The notes below the pieces were generated by a model. It searched no databases. It was not told the origin of the DNA and saw only the letters and a list, made by a program, of their open reading frames with translations. A DNA stretch of 37,085 nt from Agathobacter sp. (GTDB lineage Bacteria; Bacillota; Clostridia; Lachnospirales; Lachnospiraceae), in NCBI GenBank assembly GCA_017481285.1, contig JAFUPI010000047.1:1-37085 (forward strand), written 5' to 3'. This document shows positions 9,235 through 16,496 of this stretch, one piece after another. Every line of letters starts with the position of its first letter. The stretch's first letter is position 1. A program made the translations under genes and the position numbers.

Positions 9235-9468
9235 ATGAGTATGAATCCAGCAGCAATGATGAAAGTAATGAATGCAATGAATACATTTAAAGCAAATCAT
9301 CCAAAATTCATGGCATTTTTAAACTATGTTTTCGCAGGTGGTTTTCCAGAAGGAACTGTAATCGAGATTACTGTGACAAAGCCAGGACAGGAGCCTATTA
9401 CCTCGAATATGAAGGTTACACAGTCTGACTTAGATTTGTTTGATTCCTTGAAAGATGTTGGAATGTAA
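9235..9468 (+). CDS. Small uncharacterised protein (77 aa)
   Basis: Short soluble protein with no recognised domain. AAAAGGAGACC gives a strong ribosome-binding site, and the codon use resembles that of its neighbours, so it is likely a real gene. The N-terminal half is methionine-rich and helical (MNPAAMMKVMNAMNTF), then HPKFMAFLNYVFAGGF, and the C-terminal half is beta-like (GTVIEITVTKPGQEP). It lies 26 bases after the flavodoxin fusion and 13 bases before the receiver protein. An accessory role for the membrane reductase is possible but unsupported. A second ATG at 9241 is an alternative start. Confidence 0.7.
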   Translation: MSMNPAAMMKVMNAMNTFKANHPKFMAFLNYVFAGGFPEGTVIEITVTKPGQEPITSNMKVTQSDLDLFDSLKDVGM

Positions 9469-9481
9469 TAAAGAGGTTACC

Positions 9482-9877
9482 ATGATAGTTAGAAGAGTAT
9501 TAAATATCGAAGACTTACCATCCAAGCATGCCGCAGTAAGACGGGCATTGGAACGCTGTGGAGTTCCATATATTGACCATGTGGACAATGCGGTAGATGC
9601 TCTTGATATGATTGAAATTGCGATAAAGGAAGGTAAGCCATATCATGTAATTGTATCTGACATGTATTTCCCGATTTCGAAAGGCGGAATGGAAGCACAG
9701 GCAGGCATGTATGTGATTGAAGAACTGAAGGCACGCGGAATTGATGTTCCTGTTATCGTGTGTTCATCTGCCAGAATGATAATTCCAGATATCGTGGGCT
9801 GTATCCACTATAGTCCATATCGTAATGATTTGGATGCGGATATGAGGGAAATGATTGAGATTGTTCGAAATATGTAG
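9482..9877 (+). CDS. Stand-alone atypical response-regulator receiver protein
   Basis: A 131-residue receiver-like protein with no output domain. The start at 9482 is set by AAAGAGG; an ATG at 9455 would overlap the previous gene. It has an acidic pair in VLNIEDLPSK, a candidate phospho-acceptor D60 in VIVSDMYFP, and a serine switch site in PVIVCSS. It lacks the usual conserved lysine near beta5 (the region reads GCIHYSPYRNDLD) and carries an extra GGMEAQAGMY insertion after the aspartate. It may therefore be a phosphate-accepting variant or a non-canonical partner domain. It is the last gene before the terminator in the receptor-PilZ operon, so it could act with that receptor. Confidence 0.78.
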   Translation: MIVRRVLNIEDLPSKHAAVRRALERCGVPYIDHVDNAVDALDMIEIAIKEGKPYHVIVSDMYFPISKGGMEAQAGMYVIEELKARGIDVPVIVCSSARMIIPDIVGCIHYSPYRNDLDADMREMIEIVRNM

Positions 9878-9884
9878 AATAAGA

Positions 9885-9929
9885 AAGAGGTAGCACTGAT
9901 AAGCATCAGCAAGCTACCTCTTATTTTTT
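9885..9929 (+). terminator. Terminator between convergent genes (probably bidirectional)
   Basis: AAGAGGTAGC (9885-9894) pairs perfectly with GCTACCTCTT (9913-9922), followed by ATTTTTT. The loop holds a second small stem, CTGAT/ATCAG. On the minus strand the stem is followed by a T-rich stretch, so it probably also ends the exonuclease III transcript. Confidence 0.85.
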
Positions 9930-9933
9930 GTTG

Positions 9934-10698
9934 CTATAAGTTATGATTTGTCACCAGCTCCACAGGGCAGTGGTCTGAACCGAAGATATCCGTATGAATC
10001 TTTGCATCCACCAGTTTGTCATTCATAGAAGCAGATGTGATAAAGTAGTCAATTCTCCATCCTGAGTTCTTTTCTCTTGCTTTGAAGCGGTAAGACCACC
10101 AAGAGTAAATCTGCTCGACGTCTGGATAGAAGTGACGGAAGGTGTCGGTAAAGCCTGCACCTAAAAGTTCTGTCATTTTGCTGCGTTCTTCATCGGTGAA
10201 ACCTGCATTATGACGATTGGTTTTCGGATTTTTTAAGTCGATTTCCTTATGGGCTACGTTTAAATCACCGCAAACAATCACTGGTTTTTTCTCATTTAAA
10301 GAGAGCAGATATGCACGGAAAGCATCTTCCCAGGTCATGCGATAATCCAGTCTGGCCAATTCGTTCTGTGAATTTGGAGTGTAGCAGGTAATCATATAGA
10401 ATTCGGGATATTCCAAAGTGATGACACGGCCTTCCTGGTCATGTTCTTCAATGCCGATTCCGTAAGAAACAGAAAGTGGTTCATGCTTGGTGAAAATAGC
10501 AGTACCAGAGTAGCCTTTTTTTACGGCATAGTTCCAGTACTGGTGATATCCAGGCAGGTCTAATTCAATCTGTCCTTCCTGTAATTTGGTTTCCTGTAAG
10601 CAGAAGAAGTCGGCATCTATTTTGTTAAAAAAATCGGTGAAATCGCCTTTTTGTACGATTGCACGAAGTCCATTTACATTCCAAGATATAAATTTCAT
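9934..10698 (-). CDS. xth: Exodeoxyribonuclease III / AP endonuclease
   Basis: DNA-repair enzyme of the ExoIII/APE1 family, 254 residues: it nicks DNA at abasic sites and removes 3' blocks. All family motifs are visible in order: SWNVNGLRA, FCLQETKLQ (metal-binding glutamate), TCYTPNSQ, VCGDLNVAHKEIDL (catalytic D and N), TFRHFYPD, SWWSYRF, DYFITS and the C-terminal GSDHCPVEL (catalytic D and H). Length fits the Gram-positive ExoA/ExoIII group. The start at 10698 has GGAG upstream. It is the only intact minus-strand gene here, has its own promoter at 10774-10802 and converges on the receiver gene at a shared terminator. Confidence 0.95.
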   Translation of the reverse strand: MKFISWNVNGLRAIVQKGDFTDFFNKIDADFFCLQETKLQEGQIELDLPGYHQYWNYAVKKGYSGTAIFTKHEPLSVSYGIGIEEHDQEGRVITLEYPEFYMITCYTPNSQNELARLDYRMTWEDAFRAYLLSLNEKKPVIVCGDLNVAHKEIDLKNPKTNRHNAGFTDEERSKMTELLGAGFTDTFRHFYPDVEQIYSWWSYRFKAREKNSGWRIDYFITSASMNDKLVDAKIHTDIFGSDHCPVELVTNHNL

Positions 10699-10773
10699 GT
10701 TATATAATCTCCATTCAAAATTGTATTTTGTTTAAATCTTTTCCCATACCATAATACAAAAAAAGACACTTAG

Positions 10774-10802
10774 ATTATACATATAAAATTACTCTGGGAC
10801 AA
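10774..10802 (-). promoter_or_regulatory. Sigma-A promoter for exonuclease III
   Basis: Read on the minus strand: TTGTCC (10802-10797), 17 bases, then a perfect TATAAT (10779-10774). The leader to the start codon at 10698 is about 70 bases. This is the best sigma-A match I found by eye in the window. Confidence 0.7.
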
Positions 10803-10821
10803 GTGGTGAATATATGCAAAT

Positions 10822-11027
10822 TTATCGAATTACCCTTACCTCTAATGCAGTGGTTTGAGGTGGGATGCTCGCGGTCATAAAGTTTGCATGGCGTACACGT
10901 ACACGAAGTCCAGGGAAAAGTCGTGAAAATCCCATTGGACGTCCTTCCATATCAAAGATTGGCGTCCTCTTTGGATTTCTACGAAGGTGTCATTTAGAAG
11001 TCCTTCGTTAAACATAGTATTGTCCAT
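10822..11027 (-). pseudogene. Frameshifted remnant of a small conserved protein gene
   Basis: On the minus strand an ATG at 11027 opens a frame (MDNTMFNEGLLNDTFVEIQR) that soon becomes unlike a protein and stops at 10877-10875. From about 10960 a different frame reads PIFDMEGRPMGFSRLF, then GLRVRVRHANF and MTASIPPQTTALEVRV, ending at a TAA at 10824-10822. I associate the pattern of D-x-x-GRP followed by a basic strand and SIPPQ with a conserved C-terminal segment of small clostridial proteins. The second frame has an in-frame stop upstream and no good start, so a single frameshift in a formerly intact gene is the simplest reading. An upstream deletion, a sequencing error or programmed frameshifting are alternatives. 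Confidence 0.5.
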
Positions 11028-11111
11028 TTTATACCTTATATATGAGTTTTACTTATATTATATGCGGGTCAGTTATAACTTTTCTTATGAATAACTATAA
11101 ATTTTAGTTCT

Positions 11112-11141
11112 TTGACTATTTTTCTATTATTAGAATAAAAT
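11112..11141 (+). promoter_or_regulatory. Sigma-A promoter for the AGCS symporter operon
   Basis: TTGACT at 11112-11117, 18 bases, then TAAAAT at 11136-11141, about 30 bases before the symporter start. The 11028-11111 stretch is AT-rich, and I see no riboswitch or operator in it. Confidence 0.5.
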
Positions 11142-11173
11142 AGAACAAGAAAAAGAAAGGAATCAAGTGTAGT

Positions 11174-12565
11174 ATGTTACAAAAAATAGATGATTTGGTT
11201 TGGGGAATCCCGATGATTGTGCTTATTTTAGCAGTAGGAGTCTTATTAACCATTCGATTAAAAGGATTACAAATTACCAAATTACCATTGGCGGTAAAAC
11301 ATATTTTTGCAAATGATAAGGATGGAAAAGATGGAGAGGTTTCCAGTTTTGGAGCTCTTTGTATGGCATTATCTGCAACAATTGGTACAGGAAATATTGT
11401 AGGTGTCGCTACGGCTATTGTGACAGGTGGTCCAGGTGCTCTGTTCTGGATGTGGATTGCGGCGCTTTTGGGAACTGCAACCAAATATGCAGAATGTTTA
11501 CTGGCTATTAAATATCGTGTGGTGGCAGAAGATGGACACGTAGTAGGTGGTCCATTCTATTACATAGAAAAGGGTATGGGGTCAAACTGGAAGTGGTTAG
11601 CAAAGATGTTTGCGGTGTTTGGCGCTGGAGCAGGTTTGCTTGGAATCGGTACATTTACACAGATTAATGGTATCACAGGTGCCGTGAAAAATTTCTTTGA
11701 TCCAGATAGTTTAAATACAGTATCTTTATTTGGAAATGAGTATTCTTGGGCGATTGTTATTTCAGGAATTATTCTTACGATATGTACGGCTTTAGTACTT
11801 ATTGGCGGAGTAAAGAGAATTTCTTCTGTTGCAGAAGTAATTGTACCATTTATGGCAGTTTTTTATATTGGAGCAGTCATTATTATTCTGATTACTCATG
11901 CAGCAGAGATTCCTGGTGTTTTGGTAGAAGTAGTGGAAAGTGCCTTTGGTCTTCGTGCTGCAGCAGGTGGAGCGTTGGGAGCTATCATGGTAGCGATGCA
12001 AAAAGGAATCGCTCGTGGGATTTTTTCTAATGAAGCAGGTTTGGGTAGTGCACCAATTGCAGCAGCTACTGTAAAAACCAATGAGCCAGTAGAACAGGGG
12101 CTGGTTTCTATGACAGGAACTGTGATTGATACATTGATTATTTGTACGATGACAGGTCTCTCTATTTTGGTGACAGATACATGGAATATTGGTTTGGAAG
12201 GTGTTGATGTTACAACTGCAGCTTTTCAGGCAGGACTTCCATTCCCGGCAGCAGTGTCTTCCTTTGTTTTAATGTTATGTTTAGTATTTTTTGCCTTTAC
12301 AACTATCCTCGGTTGGGATTATTATAGTGAAAGATGTATGGAATATTTAGTTGGGGATAAGCCAGGCGTGATTAAAGGGTTCCGTTGGGCCTATATTGTG
12401 GCTGTTTTTATCGGACCATATATGACGGTGTCTGCAGTTTGGACTTTGGCAGATATTTTCAACGGTCTTATGGCATTTCCAAACTTAATTGCGTTATTTG
12501 CATTGAGTGGAGTGGTAGTGGCAGAAACCAAAAAATATTTCGACAAGCAAAAAACGAAAAAATAA
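11174..12565 (+). CDS. Alanine/glycine:cation symporter (AGCS family)
   Basis: Membrane transporter of 463 residues that takes up alanine or glycine with Na+ or H+ (AGCS family). The family signatures are clear: SATIGTGNIVGVATAIVTGG, then GPGALFWMWIAALLGTATKY, GGPFYYIEKGMG and RGIFSNEAGLGSAPIAAA. About ten or eleven hydrophobic spans fill the length, which is normal for the family. The GAAAGGA site is about 12 bases from the ATG at 11174, a long spacing, but no better start is in frame. The mscL gene follows 17 bases after the stop; joint transcription of a solute importer and an osmotic release valve is plausible. Whether alanine or glycine is preferred cannot be read. Confidence 0.93.
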   Translation: MLQKIDDLVWGIPMIVLILAVGVLLTIRLKGLQITKLPLAVKHIFANDKDGKDGEVSSFGALCMALSATIGTGNIVGVATAIVTGGPGALFWMWIAALLGTATKYAECLLAIKYRVVAEDGHVVGGPFYYIEKGMGSNWKWLAKMFAVFGAGAGLLGIGTFTQINGITGAVKNFFDPDSLNTVSLFGNEYSWAIVISGIILTICTALVLIGGVKRISSVAEVIVPFMAVFYIGAVIIILITHAAEIPGVLVEVVESAFGLRAAAGGALGAIMVAMQKGIARGIFSNEAGLGSAPIAAATVKTNEPVEQGLVSMTGTVIDTLIICTMTGLSILVTDTWNIGLEGVDVTTAAFQAGLPFPAAVSSFVLMLCLVFFAFTTILGWDYYSERCMEYLVGDKPGVIKGFRWAYIVAVFIGPYMTVSAVWTLADIFNGLMAFPNLIALFALSGVVVAETKKYFDKQKTKK

Positions 12566-12582
12566 ACGGAGGAGTTTCACAA

Positions 12583-13008
12583 ATGAAAGGTTTTATTGAA
12601 GAATTTAAGAAGTTTATTATGAGAGGCAATGTGCTGGATATGGCAGTCGGTGTTATCGTTGGTGGTGCGTTTACCGCAATTGTAACATCTTTAAATACAG
12701 ATATTCTGACACCGCTCTTGGCTATTTTAGGCGGAACAGATTTTTCGCATCTTACTTTAAAACTTGGAACTGGCGAAACAGCACCAGTGCTGATGTATGG
12801 TAACTTTCTTACAGCAGTTATCAATTTTCTAGTAACTGCATTTGCAATTTTCTGCTTAGTTAAGCTGATTAATACAGTTGGCGAGAAATTTGCAAAGAAA
12901 GAAGAGGAAGCACCAGCGGAGCCAACGACGAAAGAATGTCCATTCTGTAAGTCAGAAATTGCGATTGAAGCAACCAGATGTCCTCATTGTACATCACATA
13001 TTGAATAA
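12583..13008 (+). CDS. mscL: Large-conductance mechanosensitive channel MscL with zinc-ribbon tail
   Basis: Pentameric membrane channel that opens under hypo-osmotic shock. The protein is 141 residues: MKGFIEEFKKFIMRGNVLDM is the N-terminal helix, TM1 is AVGVIVGGAFTAIVTSL (the GxxxxxG pore motif), and a periplasmic loop and TM2 (AVINFLVTAFAIFCLVKL) follow. The start at 12583 is set by CGGAGGAG; a longer frame from 12385 overlaps the symporter and is not used. Unlike the classic protein, the C-terminal bundle is replaced or extended by a CPFCKSEI...CPHC zinc ribbon after an acidic, alanine-rich linker. Similar tails occur in some clostridial MscL proteins. A strong terminator follows. Confidence 0.95.
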   Translation: MKGFIEEFKKFIMRGNVLDMAVGVIVGGAFTAIVTSLNTDILTPLLAILGGTDFSHLTLKLGTGETAPVLMYGNFLTAVINFLVTAFAIFCLVKLINTVGEKFAKKEEEAPAEPTTKECPFCKSEIAIEATRCPHCTSHIE

Positions 13009-13051
13009 AACTGACCAAGAAAGGTTCACTGGACCGTTTTTGGCATGCGCG

Positions 13052-13100
13052 TGCAACAAAAAGCTCAAAATTGTTTGGATTTTGAGCTTTTTTTGTTGCA
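13052..13100 (+). terminator. Strong rho-independent terminator after mscL
   Basis: A very long stem: TGCAACAAAAAGCTCAAAA (13052-13070) pairs with 13080-13100, which reads TTTTGAGC, seven T residues and GTTGCA. The T-run is inside the 3' arm. This is a clear boundary between the transporter pair and the signalling cluster. Confidence 0.88.
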
Positions 13101-13124
13101 TATTGTTCAAAAATTTCCTATAAT
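13096..13124 (+). promoter_or_regulatory. Candidate promoter for the signalling cluster
   Basis: A perfect TATAAT at 13119-13124 with a weak -35 (TTGCAT, 13096-13101) at 17-base spacing, overlapping the 3' arm of the terminator. It gives a leader of about 43 bases to the kinase start at 13174. The good -10 but poor -35 suggests a weak or activator-dependent promoter. Confidence 0.45.
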
Positions 13125-13173
13125 ATACTAGATATAGTTTATTTTGGGAAAATGGGTAAAAAGGGGAATAGCC

Positions 13174-14589
13174 ATGAGTCAGGATAATCTTTCAAGGTAT
13201 GTATTAGAATATATGGGGGAGCTGGTGATTTCATTTGATGAACGTGGTCTCATCAGCTATGGAAATAAAACTGCAGAAGAAAAATTAGAGTTTGTCAATC
13301 AGTTAAGTGGCACACATATTAGCGAGATTTTTCCAAATGAGTTTACGGAAACGGATGATGGATTTGAAACTGAGGTAGTGTTTGGTACGAATGTTGTGCA
13401 GAATTTGATGGCATACCGTATGAATAAAACCTGTTTTGCAGTAGAGGCAAAATTCTCAGATTTAAATGATGATTTTGAATATGTCTGCATCATGAAGGAT
13501 ATTACCAATCGTAATTTCCTGGAGAAACGTATTAAGCAGGTAGAGCAGGATGCAGAGGACGCATTAAAGGTAAAATCAGAATTTGTGGCAAATGTAACAC
13601 ATGAGTTGCGTACACCGGTAAATGGTATTCTGGGCAATACCAGAGAATTGATTTCCAGAATTGAAGATGAAGGTTTGCTCCGGATTTTAGATTTGATGGA
13701 ACGTGGCTGCAATGATATGCATGCTCTTATCAACAATATTTTAGACTTTTCCAAACTTGAGGCTGGTAAGTTTACTTTGGAAAAACGAGAATTTGATTTC
13801 CGCAAGATGGTAGATTATGTCAAAGGAAATCATATACATAAAATTACGGAAAAGGGATTGGAATTTTTCGTGACTATTTCACCAGAGGTTCCAGCTCATA
13901 TTATCGGAGATGAGCTTCGTATTGTACAAATTCTGAACAATCTGCTTTCCAATGCAACGAAATTTACATCTGTAGGTAAAATTGCAGTAGAAATTGTTAA
14001 GACGGCTCAGATGGGACAAAGAGCGGAACTGTTCTTTCTGGTAACAGATACCGGTGTTGGTATCGCAAAAGAAAACTTAGACAAGTTGTTTAAGAGTTTT
14101 TCACAGGTGGATGCGTCTATCTCCAGAAAATACGGAGGTACAGGTCTGGGACTCAATATTAGCAAACAGCTGGTTGAGATGATGGGCGGTACGATTACGG
14201 TACAAAGCGAGTTAAATCAGGGAACGATTTTTTCATTCTCGGTATGGGTTGATTTGCCAAAGGATGAACAGGAAAAAGAGTCTGTTACCGTGGATTGTAT
14301 GGCATTCCTTACTGGCGTAATGCAGGGTAGAGAAGAAGATGCACATTTGAAGGAATTTGGTACGGAAGAAAATATAACAGAATTAGAAAAGAATTTATCG
14401 AAATTGATTCTTTGTGTGGAAATGGATAACTGGGAGAAGGCGGAAACCTTCATGACTGCAGTAAAACAGTTGACCGATGCAGCCCCACAGGAAATCAGAA
14501 CTGCATCATTACGTCTTAAGATGGCAGTTCAAAAAGCAGATTATGACAAGACAAGTGCAGCTTATGAAGAGCTTATGAAGCTGTTATAG
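13174..14589 (+). CDS. Soluble PAS-domain sensor histidine kinase
   Basis: A 471-residue cytosolic kinase with no membrane spans. Residues 1-120 form a PAS-like sensor (ELVISFDERGLISYGNK is the usual opening), followed by a short coiled coil. HisKA has the phospho-histidine at about H143 in FVANVTHELRTPVNGILG. HATPase_c has the N box LRIVQILNNLLSNATKF, G1 DTGVGIAKENLDKLF and G2 KYGGTGLGLNISKQL. The last 75 residues are a separate helical module. The ATG at 13174 follows AAGGGG; a TTG at 13144 is a weaker alternative. The receiver-HD-GYP gene starts 12 bases later and is the likely cognate partner. No receiver is fused, so phosphate must go to a separate protein. Confidence 0.9.
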   Translation: MSQDNLSRYVLEYMGELVISFDERGLISYGNKTAEEKLEFVNQLSGTHISEIFPNEFTETDDGFETEVVFGTNVVQNLMAYRMNKTCFAVEAKFSDLNDDFEYVCIMKDITNRNFLEKRIKQVEQDAEDALKVKSEFVANVTHELRTPVNGILGNTRELISRIEDEGLLRILDLMERGCNDMHALINNILDFSKLEAGKFTLEKREFDFRKMVDYVKGNHIHKITEKGLEFFVTISPEVPAHIIGDELRIVQILNNLLSNATKFTSVGKIAVEIVKTAQMGQRAELFFLVTDTGVGIAKENLDKLFKSFSQVDASISRKYGGTGLGLNISKQLVEMMGGTITVQSELNQGTIFSFSVWVDLPKDEQEKESVTVDCMAFLTGVMQGREEDAHLKEFGTEENITELEKNLSKLILCVEMDNWEKAETFMTAVKQLTDAAPQEIRTASLRLKMAVQKADYDKTSAAYEELMKLL

Positions 14590-14601
14590 TCAGGAGGCTT
14601 T

Positions 14602-15648
14602 ATGTTACGAATTTTAATTATTGATGATGTGGAAACCAACCGATTTGTTCTCCGCAACATTATTACGGATATGGGTTATCAGCCAGTGTTAGCTGAAAAT
14701 GGAAAACAAGGGCTTAAGATTATGGAGCGTATTGTTCCGGATTTAATCCTTTTGGATGTTGCGATGCCAGAAATGGATGGATTTGAATTCGCGGATATTA
14801 TCAAAAAAGATGTGAAGACCAGAAATATTCCGATTATCTTCATTTCAGCATTTGATGCACCTCAGGATATTGTAAAAGGCTTTGAGGCAGGCGGAGCAGA
14901 TTATGTAACGAAACCTTTCATTCAGGAGGTTGTAAAATCAAGAGTTGCAGTACAGCTGAAACTTGCAGAGATGAATAAGACTCTGGCAGATACCAATCGC
15001 AGATTACAGGTTTCTATCACAGAACAGCTTCGTCAGTTGGAAGCAGAAAAGAAAAAAGTATTATATGCACTTTTAACCGTAGTACGTAAAAATGCAGTGT
15101 TTGATGAAAGTCATATCGAAAGACTTCAGGAGAATTGCAAGATTTTAGCACAGGCAATGCAGCTTTCTCCAAAATACGAAAGTATTGTTTCAGATACATT
15201 TGTAGAAACAATTGAGCTGGCAGCACCACTTTGCGATTTAGGTATGGTAGGTGTACCATTGGATATTTTGCAAAAAAACGGCAAGTTATCGGATGAAGAA
15301 ATGGCGATTGTACAAAAACATACAGCGATTGGAACTCAGATTATGGAAGATATCAAAGGTGATGGTGACTATAACGATTTCGTAGATATGTCCTGTGATA
15401 TTACTAAGTACCATCATGAAAGATGGGATGGAAGTGGTTATCCAAATGGTAAGTCAGGAAACGATATTCCGTTACCAGCACAGGTTGTTTCTTTGATTTC
15501 TTACTATAATGCTTTGACCGAAAAACGTTCTTACCGTGATGCGTATAGCAAGGAAGAGGCGATTCAGATGCTTGAAGCAGAATCAGGAAAGGCTTTTAAC
15601 CCTGATATTTTTGTAATCTGCAAGAAAATTGCAAGACAATTAAAATAA
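14602..15648 (+). CDS. Response regulator with degenerate HD-GYP domain
   Basis: A 348-residue protein. The receiver is complete: acidic pair in IIDDVETN, phospho-acceptor D52 in LILLDVAMPEMDG, switch serine in IFISAFDA and the lysine in YVTKPF. A coiled-coil linker (about 120-155) leads to an HD-GYP domain, normally a c-di-GMP phosphodiesterase. HHERWDGSGYPNG is present (H271, H272), as is the KHTAIG histidine. However, the HD pair reads CDLG (C211-D212), and the usual D-x-x-D before ALT reads SYYNALT. Two or three metal ligands are therefore changed, so catalysis is doubtful and the domain may bind c-di-GMP or a partner instead. It lies between its likely kinase and cheR, with 12-base gaps. 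Confidence 0.9.
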   Translation: MLRILIIDDVETNRFVLRNIITDMGYQPVLAENGKQGLKIMERIVPDLILLDVAMPEMDGFEFADIIKKDVKTRNIPIIFISAFDAPQDIVKGFEAGGADYVTKPFIQEVVKSRVAVQLKLAEMNKTLADTNRRLQVSITEQLRQLEAEKKKVLYALLTVVRKNAVFDESHIERLQENCKILAQAMQLSPKYESIVSDTFVETIELAAPLCDLGMVGVPLDILQKNGKLSDEEMAIVQKHTAIGTQIMEDIKGDGDYNDFVDMSCDITKYHHERWDGSGYPNGKSGNDIPLPAQVVSLISYYNALTEKRSYRDAYSKEEAIQMLEAESGKAFNPDIFVICKKIARQLK

Positions 15649-15660
15649 GAGGACAAACAA

Positions 15661-16485
15661 GTGGCGAAGATGACGGACGAGGAATATCTGCGTATTGCCC
15701 GTTTTTTAAAGGGGCGGTATGGCATTGATATGAGTCGTAAAAAGGAGATTATTTCAGGACGATTAGAAAACTACATTAGAGCAAATGGCTGGAATACATA
15801 TACTGAATACATGAATGCAGTGGAAAAAGATGTGACCGGAAGTTTGGAGAAGAAACTGGTAAATCTTTTGTCTACGAATCATACATATTTCATGCGTGAA
15901 CCAGAACATTTCACCTATTTAAGGCAGGTGGTGCTTCCTTGGATTCGACAGAAGGAAGAACGAACCAGAGATGTTCGTATTTGGTGTGGTGCTTCCTCTA
16001 CGGGAGAAGAACCATATACCATTGCCATGGTAATTGCGGATTATTTTGGTTTGGAACATGGGGCTTGGGATACGCAGGTTTTGGCGACCGATGTTTCTAC
16101 AGATGTGTTGCGTCGTGCTATGGAAGGTATATATAGTGCAGAACAGGTAGAAGTACTCCCAGATAATTGGAAACGAAGATTTTTCCGTAAGATTATCAGC
16201 GAAGATGCTTATCGTGTTACAGATGAGTTGAAAAATGAAGTTATGTATCGCAAGTTTAACCTGATGGATGATTTTCCATTTCGCAAGAAATTACATGTAG
16301 TATTTCTTCGAAATGTGATGATTTATTTTGATGAAAAGACCAAAAAAGAGTTGATCCAAAAGGTTTATGATGCGATGGAACCAGGTGGATATTTGTTTAT
16401 TGGACAGACAGAGAGTATTAATAAAGAGTATTGTCCATTTGAACATGTAAGACCATCGGTTTATAGAAAAATAGAAAGAAAATAG
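15661..16485 (+). CDS. cheR: CheR chemoreceptor glutamate methyltransferase
   Basis: SAM-dependent methyltransferase that methylates glutamates on chemoreceptors for adaptation; 274 residues, cytosolic. An N-terminal helical domain with the basic stretch SRKKEIISGRLENYI is followed by the SAM domain: RIWCGASSTGEEPYTIAMVI (motif I), TDVSTDVL (acidic residue binding SAM ribose) and FLRNVMIYFDEKTKKELIQK. The C-terminal GYLFIGQTESI is characteristic. The GTG start at 15661 is supported by AAGAGGA seven bases upstream; an ATG at 15670 is the alternative. Paired with cheB immediately downstream. Confidence 0.96.
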   Translation: MAKMTDEEYLRIARFLKGRYGIDMSRKKEIISGRLENYIRANGWNTYTEYMNAVEKDVTGSLEKKLVNLLSTNHTYFMREPEHFTYLRQVVLPWIRQKEERTRDVRIWCGASSTGEEPYTIAMVIADYFGLEHGAWDTQVLATDVSTDVLRRAMEGIYSAEQVEVLPDNWKRRFFRKIISEDAYRVTDELKNEVMYRKFNLMDDFPFRKKLHVVFLRNVMIYFDEKTKKELIQKVYDAMEPGGYLFIGQTESINKEYCPFEHVRPSVYRKIERK

Positions 16486-16496
16486 GATAATTTGTC

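Noticed and set aside
13009-13173. c-di-GMP riboswitch before the signalling cluster
   Set aside because: The space holds a terminator and a plain promoter; no GEMM-like conserved core could be seen. None was seen in the other intergenic gaps either.
13299-13805. 168-residue minus-strand frame inside the PAS kinase gene
   Set aside because: Covers the kinase PAS/HisKA coding region; no independent evidence.
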